Part shown: in pieces, positions 24,010 through 33,645 of the stretch
Layout: each line of letters starts with the position of its first letter
Numbering within the stretch: position 1 is the first letter of the stretch
Position numbers and translations under genes: made by a program
Source of the DNA: Akkermansiaceae bacterium UBA5689
GTDB lineage: Bacteria > Verrucomicrobiota > Verrucomicrobiia > Verrucomicrobiales > Akkermansiaceae
Assembly (NCBI GenBank): GCA_002420305.1
Contig: DIHT01000154.1
Span: forward strand, 1 to 45,501
Reading direction: 5' to 3'
DNA: 45,501 bases
The notes under the pieces: model-generated
The model's database searches: none
What the model saw: only the letters and a program-made list of their open reading frames with translations
Told to the model about the DNA's origin: nothing

Positions 24010-25560
24010 TTACTTTCCTGCCAATTGTGGGAAGAGGTTGAGGACTGCCTGCGGAAAGGTTTTGGGCCAGCCCTCGTTGGAGCGAGGAGTGCCCGAATTT
24101 GATCGCCCTGCTTGAATGGTGTGGTGGAGGTCCTCCACAAGATCTTGTACAATATCTGGATGCCCTGCTTGCAGGTTCGTGGTTTCTGCGGGATCGTTAG
24201 CAAGGTTAAATAATTGAATGGGAGGAAGTGACTTGTCCTTAAGGGCCTTGGCCGGCCTGGGAGAGGACCAACCTCCTGAGCCGGGGCAGAGGCAGAGCTT
24301 CCATGGACCCTTACGAATGGCAAAGGAGCCATTAATGGAGTGGTGAATGGTATAGGGTCGAGTTGGGGTTTGCAGGTCGGGGTTGCCCAGAGCTGCCAGG
24401 AAAGAGAAAGAATCCTCTGCTGCATTTTGAGGGAACTGGCGTCCCCGAACCCCAAGAATATCGGCTACCGTTGCGAAATAGTCCGTGGTGCACACTGTCA
24501 GATCGCAGGAGCTTCCTGCGTGTACCCGGGCAGGCCACTGGACAAGAAAAGGAACCCGGTGACCGCCTTCGTAGATGTCAGCCTTGTGACCGCGCCAGTC
24601 TCCATTGGGCTTGTGCCCCTGGGAGATAAGTTTCGGAATGCCCGCCGCAGGAGAGCATCCGTTGTCGGTGGTAAAGACGAGGACTGTATCCTCAGTGACC
24701 TTTTGCTCCGCGAGTTCCTGCATGACCTGTCCGACGACCCAGTCCGTTTCCATCACGAAGTCCCCGTAAGGTCCGAGTGGAGATTTGCCCTGCCATTTTT
24801 TTGAAGGCACGATCGGGGTGTGGGGGCTGGTCAGTGGTAAATAGAGAAAGAAAGGAGAGTCGCTCGCCACCGCCGACTTGATGAAGCCTCGCGATTCTCG
24901 CGCAAAATCAATAAGGCAGTTCTTTGCTTCAAAGTCGGGTGTGGCAGGCCCTTGTCGATTCCACCCCTTACTGACCGTCGGGATTGCAGTGACTCTGTCA
25001 TTGCGCAGGTAAAGGTAGGGGGCCATATCGAGCGAGGCGGGAAAAAGGAAGTCTTCGGTGAATCCGAGCTTCAGAGGTCCTTGTTGCGGAGGCTTGGAAA
25101 AGTCGATATTCCAGCAGGTGCCTTTGGTTGGCCCAGTGGCCGCTTTTGCAGGCTTTGGCAGCATATGCCAATTCAAACCCAGATGCCATTTTCCAACGAC
25201 GCATGTGCGATATCCCCGGTCTTTGAGAAAGCCCGCAATTGTTTTTCGTGCCGGGTCCATGATCGAGCGATCTGGGGGGAAGAGGACGCTTTTCTTCAGT
25301 CGGGAGCGCCAGTTGTATCGGCCGGTCAGGATTCCGTATCGGGTTGGTGTGCACACAGAAGAGGTAGTGTGAGCATCTGTGAAGCGCATTCCCTGCGCAC
25401 GAAGCTTGTCAAGATTGGGAGTGGAGATCTTCCCTCCGGCGTGGGACACATCGCCGTAGCCCATATCATCAGCGAGAATGAAAACAAAATTTGGGACTGC
25501 CTGAACGTTGGCAGCGGCCAGGAGAAAGGAGATCGTGGTAAGAAGAATCAAAATTTTCAT
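24010..25560 (-). CDS. Secreted sulfatase, Cys-type
   Basis: Arylsulfatase-family (S1) enzyme of 516 aa with a signal peptide (MKILILLTTISFLLAAANVQA). Metal-binding Asp31-Asp32 lie in ILADDMGYGD. The formylglycine site is Cys70-Thr-Pro-Thr-Arg74, with GILTGRYNWR following. A GKWHLG motif and FTTDNGC complete the usual set. It should cleave sulfate esters from polysaccharides in the periplasm or outside the cell after the Cys is converted to formylglycine. The gene lies 23 nt after the large propeller/cupredoxin gene, so the two are probably co-transcribed. Substrate cannot be told from the sequence alone. Confidence 0.92.
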   Translation of the reverse strand: MKILILLTTISFLLAAANVQAVPNFVFILADDMGYGDVSHAGGKISTPNLDKLRAQGMRFTDAHTTSSVCTPTRYGILTGRYNWRSRLKKSVLFPPDRSIMDPARKTIAGFLKDRGYRTCVVGKWHLGLNWHMLPKPAKAATGPTKGTCWNIDFSKPPQQGPLKLGFTEDFLFPASLDMAPYLYLRNDRVTAIPTVSKGWNRQGPATPDFEAKNCLIDFARESRGFIKSAVASDSPFFLYLPLTSPHTPIVPSKKWQGKSPLGPYGDFVMETDWVVGQVMQELAEQKVTEDTVLVFTTDNGCSPAAGIPKLISQGHKPNGDWRGHKADIYEGGHRVPFLVQWPARVHAGSSCDLTVCTTDYFATVADILGVRGRQFPQNAAEDSFSFLAALGNPDLQTPTRPYTIHHSINGSFAIRKGPWKLCLCPGSGGWSSPRPAKALKDKSLPPIQLFNLANDPAETTNLQAGHPDIVQDLVEDLHHTIQAGRSNSGTPRSNEGWPKTFPQAVLNLFPQLAGK

Positions 25561-25583
25561 GTTTTTTCAGAGGAGCATTAAAG

Positions 25584-28500
25584 CTATTTGACGATCATCA
25601 CACCTTTCATCAGGACCCAGTGCCCCGGGAAGGTGCAGAGAAAGGGGTAGGTGCCGGGCTGCTCAGGTGCAAGGAAGCGCAGTGTCTCGGAGGAGTTTGG
25701 TCCGAGCATCTTTGTGGCGTGCAGAATCCGTTCATCGTCAGGAATAAAGTTGTTTTTTGCCCCTTCCGGGCTTTTTGCCATCTCATTCGCAGCCAGCCCC
25801 ACACTCTCGACGGGAGTTCCGGACTGGAGAATCAGAAGATTATGGGGCGTTGCGTCTGGATTCGTGAAGACCAGCTTGACGGCTTGCCCTGCCTCCACCT
25901 CAAACCTTTTCTTGCTGAAGAGAAGTCTGCCGGTGACGCAGCTGATCTTGATCTCTGCAAGGTTTGCCTGAGAGTCGAAGGCGGCGTCTCTTGCGTTGAG
26001 GGTAGAACTTCCAGCCTTTTTTTGAGAGCTGAGATTAAAAGCTGCCATGAACTGTTCTATCGTCAGAGGTGTGGTCTCACGCCAGAAAGGAAGGAGAGAT
26101 TCCGAGCCCAGGGCGGTCCTGATCGCGTAATTAAGATGCGCTTCCCGGGGCCGTTGTATTGCAGCCAATACTGCTTGGAATGCCTGCGGGGTAGCGATGT
26201 AGGTGGCGGCAGTCACTGCTTCCAGACGGACGAGCTCATTTTCATCTTTCGATCTAAGAAGGAGCTGGTGGTCTCTCTCCTTGCTGCTTAATCCACAATC
26301 GGCATAGCGTAATTGGCGCGTTGCAGCAGCGCGCGCATGATGAAGGTCACAGTCCAGAAGCTCCAAGAGCAGCTTGGGATTCGAGGATCCAATCCCTCTG
26401 TAGGTCCAGAGGGCTTCGATCTGATGGTGGCGGAACCGGTGCTCTTTGCGGTCCAGTTTGTTTACCCACGAAGTCAGCTTGTCTTCGACCTCCTGCTGAG
26501 GCCTGTCGCGCAGTTCCCGCTTGGCCCAGTAGCGGTAGCGGTATTCCTGGCGTTTCAGAAGCTCGAGAAGAGAGAGGGTTGGAGCACCTGCGATCCGGGG
26601 GGGCTCCTGTAGTTTTGCCCCTTTGGGAACGATGCGCCAGATGCGGCCTGATTTACGATCACGCCTTGGATCCCTCAGTGAATATTGAGCGTGCCCCTTT
26701 ATGGGGTTATACCAGTCACAGATGTACAAGGCCCCTCGGGGGCCGAAACGAATGTCCACCGGAATAAACGAAAGGTTTGTAGAAAAAATCAGGTTGAACT
26801 GAAACTGTTCACGGAAATGGTCTCCACTCTCAGTCCATCGGTGAAACTCAACTCTGTTGGTGGGTTTATATCGGACCTTTACAAATCCTCCCTGCATGTC
26901 CTCTGGCCAGAAGGGAAAATCGACAAATTCCTGGCCACAGACTCCGGAGTAGGCAGGGATGCCATTGGCTCTGGGGTGCTGTGAGGGGTAAGGAGCGTTG
27001 GTGGAATGAAAGGCGGTGGCGAATATCGGATGACTTGCCACGTGCTGCCCCCAATCATCAAAGGTAACACCCCACGGATTGGTGTTAGGATACCCACCAA
27101 ATGCAGTGAGCCTATGTGACTCCGGCCGGAATCGAAACCACGAGCTGTTTTTCGCTCGGACAGGGCCGTATGCGGTCTCTACCTGCGAATTATGAAAAAT
27201 AGACTCCCGGAACATGAGATCTCCATCTGGAGTCCATACGAAGTCATGCAGAGCGTGGTGAGAGTCTTCACAGCCGAATCCGGTCAGTACGATTTCGCGG
27301 TGGTCCGCTTTATCATCTCCATTGGTATCGGCAAGGTAGATCAAATGAGGCTCCTCGGAGACGTAGACGCCATTTCTCCCGAGAACGAAGGAGAGAGGAA
27401 TTTCTAGGTTGTCTGCAAAAACTGTCGACTTGTCCGCCTTCCCGTCTCCATCTAGATCTTCGAGGATAATAATTTTATCATTGGGTTTTTTGCCGGGATA
27501 GAGGTGCGGATAGGTTGTTGAACAGGAAACCCATAGCCTGCCACGGGAATCCCAGCGCATTTGAATTGGGCAAGCTAGGTCCGGAAATTGGTCTTCGGAG
27601 GCAAAGCAGTTCACTTCAAACCGTTTGTCGATCTGGAAAGCGGCAAGCTCATCCTTGGGTGAAAGCCATTTGTTCGCTCCACGACCCTCGGCGGCTTGTT
27701 CTAATGCGGGGAGGTTGGAATCATTTACGGTGCCGTTCTGACCCTGAGCCATTCTCCAGATGGCCTCGTTGCGATTTGCCACCATGAGGTCGAAGTTTCT
27801 CATGGCTGGCAAGAAGTCGATGTAACCATACCTCTTGTTGCGTCCACCGGTATAATAGAATGTGTTCAGTGGGCGGTAGCGGTGGAAAAACTGGTCGGAC
27901 TTGTCCACCACCAGCTCTCGAATGGCCTCATTTTCCTCTGGAGCGGTTTCCCCAAACAGTTGGCGGTAGAGTGTTCTTGCAAGCAGGAGCTGTCCGTTTT
28001 GGTTCAATTGGTTTCCGTTGGTAGTCAGGTCGGTTTCCCTTTCTGCCATGGCTGAGGCAGTGGCACCAAAAACGTCGACGAACGCCACTGCATTCTTTGC
28101 AGCGATTTCAGACATGGCCGCAGTATAGAGTTTCAGGTTTTCATTATTACGCTCACCTGCTGCTACGCCGTTGACGTCCTCATTAGCGATGGGAGACAGG
28201 ACAATGATTCGAGCTCCACTTGTTCCGTTGTATGCCCGGGATTTGATCTGGGATAAAAATGCGTTGAACCGAGCCTTGAAGGCCGGTAGCCCCTCGCGGC
28301 CTGCAAACGACTCGTTGTAACCAAAGGCAGCAAAAATGACATCGGTCCTGTAGTAGGTAAGGTGCTGGTCGAGGTCTCCAAAGTTTGCAGGTCTTGGCTG
28401 GAGATCGACCTCGTCTGCAGGCCAAGATAAATTCCTTACGCCGAGTTCATGTCGGGGATGACGCTGGTGAAGCAGGGTTTCAAAGAAACCGTGATGCCGA

Positions 28501-28739
28501 GCGTTATCAAGAACTCCACTTCCGATGAGTGCGATCCGATCCCCCTTTACCAAGTTGAGGGGTAGGGAGGTCACAACGGGTTGGGTCTGTTGTGCCCGGG
28601 GGGAGGTTTTCTGATTGATGTAATACTGTGATAGGTCGGGGGATTTGCTGGAGCTGCTGGCCGGTCTCTCTTTTTTCTTTTGCGCCGAGACTGGTAAAAG
28701 GAGAGAGAGGCTTAATAGCAGAAAAGTGGACAATCGCAT
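25584..28739 (-). CDS. PVC-type SGNH-like / propeller / HEAT / cupredoxin protein
   Basis: Secreted protein of 1051 aa with a signal peptide (1-19). Regions in order: an SGNH-hydrolase-like domain (about 60-265; GDRIALIGSGVLD, VRNLSWPADEV) whose GDSL serine and C-terminal DxxH appear lost; a beta-propeller as in PVC 'membrane-bound dehydrogenase' proteins (about 365-710; RGRLWVSCSTTYPHL, ILEDLDGDGKAD); a HEAT-like helical region (about 720-890); and a C-terminal cupredoxin (about 935-1051). The cupredoxin has type 1 copper ligands His966, Cys1035, His1040 and Met1044 (CTFPGHWVLM). Relatives often end in a CxxCH haem domain; none is seen here. It may be an electron-transfer partner or a sugar oxidoreductase. 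It precedes a sulfatase in one operon and is divergent from another. Confidence 0.82.
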   Translation of the reverse strand: MRLSTFLLLSLSLLLPVSAQKKKERPASSSSKSPDLSQYYINQKTSPRAQQTQPVVTSLPLNLVKGDRIALIGSGVLDNARHHGFFETLLHQRHPRHELGVRNLSWPADEVDLQPRPANFGDLDQHLTYYRTDVIFAAFGYNESFAGREGLPAFKARFNAFLSQIKSRAYNGTSGARIIVLSPIANEDVNGVAAGERNNENLKLYTAAMSEIAAKNAVAFVDVFGATASAMAERETDLTTNGNQLNQNGQLLLARTLYRQLFGETAPEENEAIRELVVDKSDQFFHRYRPLNTFYYTGGRNKRYGYIDFLPAMRNFDLMVANRNEAIWRMAQGQNGTVNDSNLPALEQAAEGRGANKWLSPKDELAAFQIDKRFEVNCFASEDQFPDLACPIQMRWDSRGRLWVSCSTTYPHLYPGKKPNDKIIILEDLDGDGKADKSTVFADNLEIPLSFVLGRNGVYVSEEPHLIYLADTNGDDKADHREIVLTGFGCEDSHHALHDFVWTPDGDLMFRESIFHNSQVETAYGPVRAKNSSWFRFRPESHRLTAFGGYPNTNPWGVTFDDWGQHVASHPIFATAFHSTNAPYPSQHPRANGIPAYSGVCGQEFVDFPFWPEDMQGGFVKVRYKPTNRVEFHRWTESGDHFREQFQFNLIFSTNLSFIPVDIRFGPRGALYICDWYNPIKGHAQYSLRDPRRDRKSGRIWRIVPKGAKLQEPPRIAGAPTLSLLELLKRQEYRYRYWAKRELRDRPQQEVEDKLTSWVNKLDRKEHRFRHHQIEALWTYRGIGSSNPKLLLELLDCDLHHARAAATRQLRYADCGLSSKERDHQLLLRSKDENELVRLEAVTAATYIATPQAFQAVLAAIQRPREAHLNYAIRTALGSESLLPFWRETTPLTIEQFMAAFNLSSQKKAGSSTLNARDAAFDSQANLAEIKISCVTGRLLFSKKRFEVEAGQAVKLVFTNPDATPHNLLILQSGTPVESVGLAANEMAKSPEGAKNNFIPDDERILHATKMLGPNSSETLRFLAPEQPGTYPFLCTFPGHWVLMKGVMIVK

Positions 28740-28781
28740 GATGAGCAGGGATCTTATGAGGCTGACAAAGCTCTATATTGA

Positions 28782-31400
28782 ATGGCGAGTCGAATTTTAG
28801 GAGATTGCCTTTTCTCGATGCCACGGAAGGCATACACGAGAGGAGTGAGTAAGCTAACTCGTTCAGGAGCGGCAATTTTGTGCATTTGCATTCTTTCCGT
28901 ATTGTCATCTGCTCTCGCAGCAGAGTGGGTTGACCTCTTTGATGGGAAGACCACCGAGGGGTGGACCCCCCGAAGCAAGGTTATCCGCTTCGAAGTGAAG
29001 GATGGGGCCTTGGAGCTGCTATCGAAAACCAACTGCTGGGTTACTACGGACATCGCCATGCGCGATTTCGAGGCAGAGCTTGAGGTTCTCTTGCCGGTGG
29101 ATGCCCGGGAGGTGAATTTCAACTCCGGCTTTGCCTATCGTTGCTCGGGTAATTCAGGCAAGCCAAAGGGGTATCAGTGTGAGATCGATCTTCAAAGGCC
29201 AGCGAGTATCTATGGTATTGGTCTGGGAGGATGGCTTTACCCGACGAAGGACCAGAATCTGGATTACCAAAAAAAGATCAAAGGTTTGTTGAAAGAAAGA
29301 GATTGGAATCATTTCCGGGTCGTGGCCCGGGGGTCTCTGGTGCGAACATACCTTAACGGAACTTTGATTGCAGAACTCTACGAAGAGCGGCAGCTGGGAG
29401 GCTACTTCGGGATACAGCATCACGGCAAGGGAGGGACCGTTCGCTTTCGCAATATCCGGGCCCGCAAACTGGATCCAAATATTCTATGGATCACAGCGGA
29501 GGATATGAGTCCTTATCTTGGATGTTATGGTGATGAGTTCTCTACTACTCCACACTTGGACCGGTTTGCGAAGGAGAGCGTGCGTTACACCCGCGCTTTC
29601 GCGGCAGCACCAGTCTGCTCACCTTCACGGGCCTGCCTGATCACGGGAGTGACGACGGTCAGTCTGGGTGCGCACCAGATGCGATCGGCCTTCCCAATTC
29701 CGGACGGGGTGAAGGCCTTTCCCAGCTACCTGCGGGGGGCGGGCTACTTCACAAGTAACAACGTGAAGACGGATTATAATAATGGCGCGACTCAGCGGTT
29801 GATTGCCGAGGCGTGGAATGAGTCCAGTGGTGAGGCTCACTGGCGGAGCGGTCAGCGCAGAAAAGGTCAGGCCTTTTTTTCTGTGTTCAATGACATGACT
29901 ACTCATCAGTCCCGGACGACGGTGTGGCCCCACGAAGTATTTAAAAGAGAGGTGCAGTCTCATCTTTCCGAGGAAGAGATTCATGACCCGGGGAAAGTTC
30001 CCCTGCCTCCCTACTACCCGGACACGCCATTGATTAGGAAGGAATGGGCGCGGATGTATGACTGCGTGACCGTGATGGACAAAAACACGGGGCGACTACT
30101 GAAAGAGCTTAAAGAGGATGGGCATGCGGAGAATACAATTGTGTTCTTCTACTCGGATCACGGCACTGGGATGCCGAGGGGGAAAAGGATGCTGTATGAC
30201 TCCGGAATGCGAGTAGCGCTCATGGTGCGCTTCCCCCGATGCTACCAGCACCTCGCGCCCTCTCCTCCCGGGACAGTGAATGAGGAGCTCGTGAGTTTTG
30301 TGGACTTCCCTACGACGGTGCTGAATCTGGCAGAACTCGGCAAAAAGGATTATATGCAGGGGCGGAGGTTTCTGGGCCGGAACTGTGATCCAGAGCCTGA
30401 TTACGTTTATGGGTGCAGGGACCGGGTTGATGAGGTTTTCGAATGCGCCCGCTCGCTGCGGAGCAGAAAGTATCTTTATGTTCGGAATTATCATCCACAT
30501 TTAAGCCATAATCAGCCCAGTGTATTTTCCGATCTCGGCGTAACTCGGCAGGAGATCACCCGTCTTGCTGAGGAGGCCCCCCAGACGTTGAACAAGGCGC
30601 AGATGGATTATGCGGGGCCTGGAAAGCCGGCCGAGGCTTTTTATGATTGTGATTCGGATCCACATAACCTGGTTAATCTACTGAAGGGCGTGATGACCGT
30701 GGAGCAGCAGGATGCTCTCCGAGCGCATCGCCGGGCCCATGAGTCCGAACGCCTGAGGTTGAGGGACCCGGGTGCAATTCCGGAAGACGAGATGTGGAGC
30801 TGGGTAAGGGACGAGGGGAAGCCCTTGTATGACATTCTTCGTGGGAAAAGTGATCACCAGCCAGATCTGGCAAAGGCGTGGAGTGCCGCAGACCTTGTCG
30901 GTCGATCAGATTTTGAAACCGCGCTCAAGCTGCTGCAATCGGATGATCCCATAGAACGTTATTGGGCGATCATTGCCTTGCGGGCTGGAGATTACGAGAA
31001 CAGGGAGCGACTAGTTGACTATCTGGAAGATATTTCGGCCTCAGTCAGAATTGAGGCTGCGGATTGGCTTGCCCGGGAGGGGAGTAGTCGGAAAGCGGCC
31101 CTTGAGTGCCTGATAAGGGAACTCGCTCATGAGGATTGGTGGGTGGCCCTGAGGGCTTGCAGGGCCATTGAACTGCTGGGGAAGGATGCCCGGGCTGCCC
31201 TTCCTTCCATGAAGAAACTCTATGATGAGAACCGTATGCGGAAAGGAGATGGTCCATTCTATCTCGCATTCTCTGCAGGTGCGTTTCTCGATGGCCTTGG
31301 CGAAAAGACGCAGCCTTGGGACTTTGCTCCTGGGGCTGGGGCCTTTACGCCAGAGCCAAAGAAGAAGCAGGACCGGGACCGAGCTCGAATTGGAAAGTAA
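28782..31400 (+). CDS. DUF1080-sulfatase-HEAT fusion protein
   Basis: Exported protein of 872 aa. After an N-terminal signal (AAILCICILSVLSSALA, residues about 30-47) come three parts. The first is a DUF1080 / concanavalin-like domain (about 48-230; WVDLFDGKTTEGWTP, VVARGSLVRTYLNGTLIAEL). The second is a sulfatase domain (about 233-640; NILWITAEDMSPYLGCYG, active site Cys279-Ser-Pro-Ser-Arg283, FFYSDHGTGM). The third is HEAT-like repeats (about 690-850). Joining a sugar-binding-type domain, a sulfatase and a helical repeat on one chain suggests processive or tethered action on a sulfated glycan. The start could be ATG 28818 or GTG 28845 instead of 28782. It is divergent from the 1051-aa gene with about 42 nt between starts. 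Confidence 0.85.
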   Translation: MASRILGDCLFSMPRKAYTRGVSKLTRSGAAILCICILSVLSSALAAEWVDLFDGKTTEGWTPRSKVIRFEVKDGALELLSKTNCWVTTDIAMRDFEAELEVLLPVDAREVNFNSGFAYRCSGNSGKPKGYQCEIDLQRPASIYGIGLGGWLYPTKDQNLDYQKKIKGLLKERDWNHFRVVARGSLVRTYLNGTLIAELYEERQLGGYFGIQHHGKGGTVRFRNIRARKLDPNILWITAEDMSPYLGCYGDEFSTTPHLDRFAKESVRYTRAFAAAPVCSPSRACLITGVTTVSLGAHQMRSAFPIPDGVKAFPSYLRGAGYFTSNNVKTDYNNGATQRLIAEAWNESSGEAHWRSGQRRKGQAFFSVFNDMTTHQSRTTVWPHEVFKREVQSHLSEEEIHDPGKVPLPPYYPDTPLIRKEWARMYDCVTVMDKNTGRLLKELKEDGHAENTIVFFYSDHGTGMPRGKRMLYDSGMRVALMVRFPRCYQHLAPSPPGTVNEELVSFVDFPTTVLNLAELGKKDYMQGRRFLGRNCDPEPDYVYGCRDRVDEVFECARSLRSRKYLYVRNYHPHLSHNQPSVFSDLGVTRQEITRLAEEAPQTLNKAQMDYAGPGKPAEAFYDCDSDPHNLVNLLKGVMTVEQQDALRAHRRAHESERLRLRDPGAIPEDEMWSWVRDEGKPLYDILRGKSDHQPDLAKAWSAADLVGRSDFETALKLLQSDDPIERYWAIIALRAGDYENRERLVDYLEDISASVRIEAADWLAREGSSRKAALECLIRELAHEDWWVALRACRAIELLGKDARAALPSMKKLYDENRMRKGDGPFYLAFSAGAFLDGLGEKTQPWDFAPGAGAFTPEPKKKQDRDRARIGK

Positions 31401-31408
31401 TCTCGGCT

Positions 31409-32242
31409 TTATTTCGACGGGTAGGCCGGATTTACCCGGAAGGCAGGCAGCGGTGTTCCTTCGGCCCATCCTTTTGACGCGACCAGAGTTCCCGAGAGGG
31501 TTGTTCTGCCTTTCGGGCTGAAATCGGACCGGGTACCCCTGATCAGGTAGCTGCCATCGTTTTGACGATGTACCCTCTGAGCAGGTTCGGACGTGATCTG
31601 CCCGTCCTCACTGAAAAAGTAAACCTGGCCGGGATTCTTTGAGGCTCCTGTGGAGGGCTTCACTCGAATTACTACGGGGTTCGCGTCAGCCTCCGATTCA
31701 ACCGAAACTTTCCATAGGGAACACTCCTGAGGCAGAGCCGCGCGTTCTCTCTTGATGGCGGCAGCCCACTTGCGGTCATATATCGGGTTGGCGGTGTGAT
31801 TCACAGGGAGTTCGATAGAGCGAGTTGCAAACCCCGGGTGGCATTCCTTGTGACAGGCCATCCATGCCAGTTCTCCTGAGATCGTTACTGTGCTGGTCAG
31901 AATTTTTTTTGGTGGAGTGATGACTACCAGCAGTAGTAATTCGCGGCGGAATCCATGCGCTGGATGGCCCGACATGTCCACAATCTCGGGAGTAGGCCAG
32001 GAGATCTCCCCAGCATGAAAACCCTCTGGCAGCTTCCATTCGACAGAGGTAGGCAGGCCAACGATACCGGGATATTTCCAGTAGGTATGGTAGTTTTTTT
32101 GAGGAAGAACATGAAGGCCAACCGTAAAGGGAACTCCGGGTTGGACGGACTCGACCTCACAGGCAAACTGGATATCTGCACCAGCTCCCTGTGCTGCCAG
32201 GGAGAGAAGAAGGGCAGAGGTAAGGGCAATCAAGATCTTCAT
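31409..32242 (-). CDS. Stand-alone DsbD N-terminal-like periplasmic protein
   Basis: Exported protein of 277 aa from ATG 32240-32242 (signal peptide KILIALTSALLLSLAAQGAGA). The body matches the DsbD N-terminal (DsbD-alpha) domain type: beta-rich, with the redox pair Cys130-x3-Cys134 in AWMACHKECHPG. Full DsbD carries a membrane domain and a thioredoxin domain that pass electrons to this site. Neither is present here, so it must be reduced by a partner encoded elsewhere or serve as a thiol or metal chaperone. It lies 17 nt after a sulfatase gene and is likely co-transcribed. Confidence 0.75.
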   Translation of the reverse strand: MKILIALTSALLLSLAAQGAGADIQFACEVESVQPGVPFTVGLHVLPQKNYHTYWKYPGIVGLPTSVEWKLPEGFHAGEISWPTPEIVDMSGHPAHGFRRELLLLVVITPPKKILTSTVTISGELAWMACHKECHPGFATRSIELPVNHTANPIYDRKWAAAIKRERAALPQECSLWKVSVESEADANPVVIRVKPSTGASKNPGQVYFFSEDGQITSEPAQRVHRQNDGSYLIRGTRSDFSPKGRTTLSGTLVASKGWAEGTPLPAFRVNPAYPSK

Positions 32243-32259
32243 CAACGGGAGAGGGTCTG

Positions 32260-33645
32260 TTATTTTTCCCAATTAAACTTCCAAAGAGCAGAAGGAGTAT
32301 GGGCTCGCTTGAAGATATTCCGGACCCGGGTAATAAGTTCAGTATTCTGATCGGCCAGATTGCGGGTCTCTGCACGATCGCTTTCGAGGTCATAAATTTC
32401 GATGGGCGCATTCTGCCCCTCCCTGTTGACCTGGTTCTGAACGGCTTTCCACTTTCCGATGCGGACAGCGCGCTTGCCACCTCCCTCAAAAAATTCCCAG
32501 TAGAGATATTCATGTTGTGTCTGTTCGGCACCGAGTAGCGCTGGAAGGAAGCTCATTCCATCCAGGCCTTCTGGGGTTTCCGTTCCTGCCAGCTCACAGA
32601 GGGTGGGAAAGAGGTCCCAATGAGCTGATATATGGTCGCTGGTTGTTCCAGCTTTTATCTTTCCGGGCCAGCGAACAAGAAGGGGGCAGCGAATTCCGCC
32701 TTCATAAAGGTCACGCTTGAAACCCCTCAGGCCTCCGCTGGAATTGAAGTATTTCGGCATGTGCCCGCCTTCCTTGTGCGGGCCATTGTCGGAACTAAGA
32801 AGGATTATGGTGTTCGTATCGATCTGGTGTCTCTCCAGCGTTTTAAGTATCCGCCCGATCCCCTCGTCAAGGGCGGTCATCATTCCAGCAAATTGGGCTG
32901 CTGGATTCTTTGCGAAGGGCTTGTTGTTGCCGTAGCGTCCGACCTTGTTTTCAAATTCCGGAAACTTCTTGCGGAAAGGAGCCGCATATTTTTCCGGAAC
33001 ATGCATGGCGGCGTGCGGGATCGTGACCGGAAGAAAGCAAAAGAAGGGTTTATCGTGCTGGCGATCGATCCACTCCACGGTCTTGTCCATGATGAGGTCG
33101 TGAGCGTAGGTTTTTCCGTCCAGTTCAATTTTATGGAGGTCGTCAAAAAGCCAGGTGGGATAGTAGGTGTGCGCGTTTCGCTGGCAGTTGTAGCCAAAGA
33201 AGCGATCGAATCCCTGATGAATCGGGTCGCCCTCGGATCCTGGATTCCCAAGGCCCCATTTCCCAAAGGCGCCGGTGGCGTAGCCAGCGTTTTTGAGGGC
33301 CTCGGCAATTGTGAAGGTCCCAGCGGGTATCGGGAATTGCCCTACAGGCCTGATTTCCCGGTTTCCCCGACTGGGAGTGTGCCCCGTATGGAGGCCGGAC
33401 ATGATGACGCTTCGAGTTGGGGCGCATACCGTTGAACCCGAGTAGTGGTTCGTGAATTTCATGCCTTCACTAGCAAGGCGGTCGATATTCGGGGTCAGGA
33501 ATTTCTTTTGCCCATAGCAGGAGAGATCGCCGTAGCCTGCATCATCGAGCAGGATGTAAATAATGTTCGGTTTTGCTACGGAGGTGGCCGCCGTTACAGC
33601 GAAGGAGAGGCAGGTAAGCAGAAAGCAGGAAAGAGCAGTCTTCAC
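32260..33645 (-). CDS. Secreted sulfatase, Cys-type
   Basis: Sulfatase of 461 aa with a signal peptide (KTALSCFLLTCLSFAVTAA). Asp34-Asp35 in ILLDDAGYGD bind the metal, and Cys74-Ala-Pro-Thr-Arg78 is the formylglycine site. GKWGLGNPG, PFFCFLPVTIPH and LSSDNGPH are further family motifs. The catalytic core is complete in length. It forms an operon with the DsbD-N-like gene downstream. The upstream 316 nt are free of convincing genes and should hold its promoter. Confidence 0.92.
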   Translation of the reverse strand: MKTALSCFLLTCLSFAVTAATSVAKPNIIYILLDDAGYGDLSCYGQKKFLTPNIDRLASEGMKFTNHYSGSTVCAPTRSVIMSGLHTGHTPSRGNREIRPVGQFPIPAGTFTIAEALKNAGYATGAFGKWGLGNPGSEGDPIHQGFDRFFGYNCQRNAHTYYPTWLFDDLHKIELDGKTYAHDLIMDKTVEWIDRQHDKPFFCFLPVTIPHAAMHVPEKYAAPFRKKFPEFENKVGRYGNNKPFAKNPAAQFAGMMTALDEGIGRILKTLERHQIDTNTIILLSSDNGPHKEGGHMPKYFNSSGGLRGFKRDLYEGGIRCPLLVRWPGKIKAGTTSDHISAHWDLFPTLCELAGTETPEGLDGMSFLPALLGAEQTQHEYLYWEFFEGGGKRAVRIGKWKAVQNQVNREGQNAPIEIYDLESDRAETRNLADQNTELITRVRNIFKRAHTPSALWKFNWEK

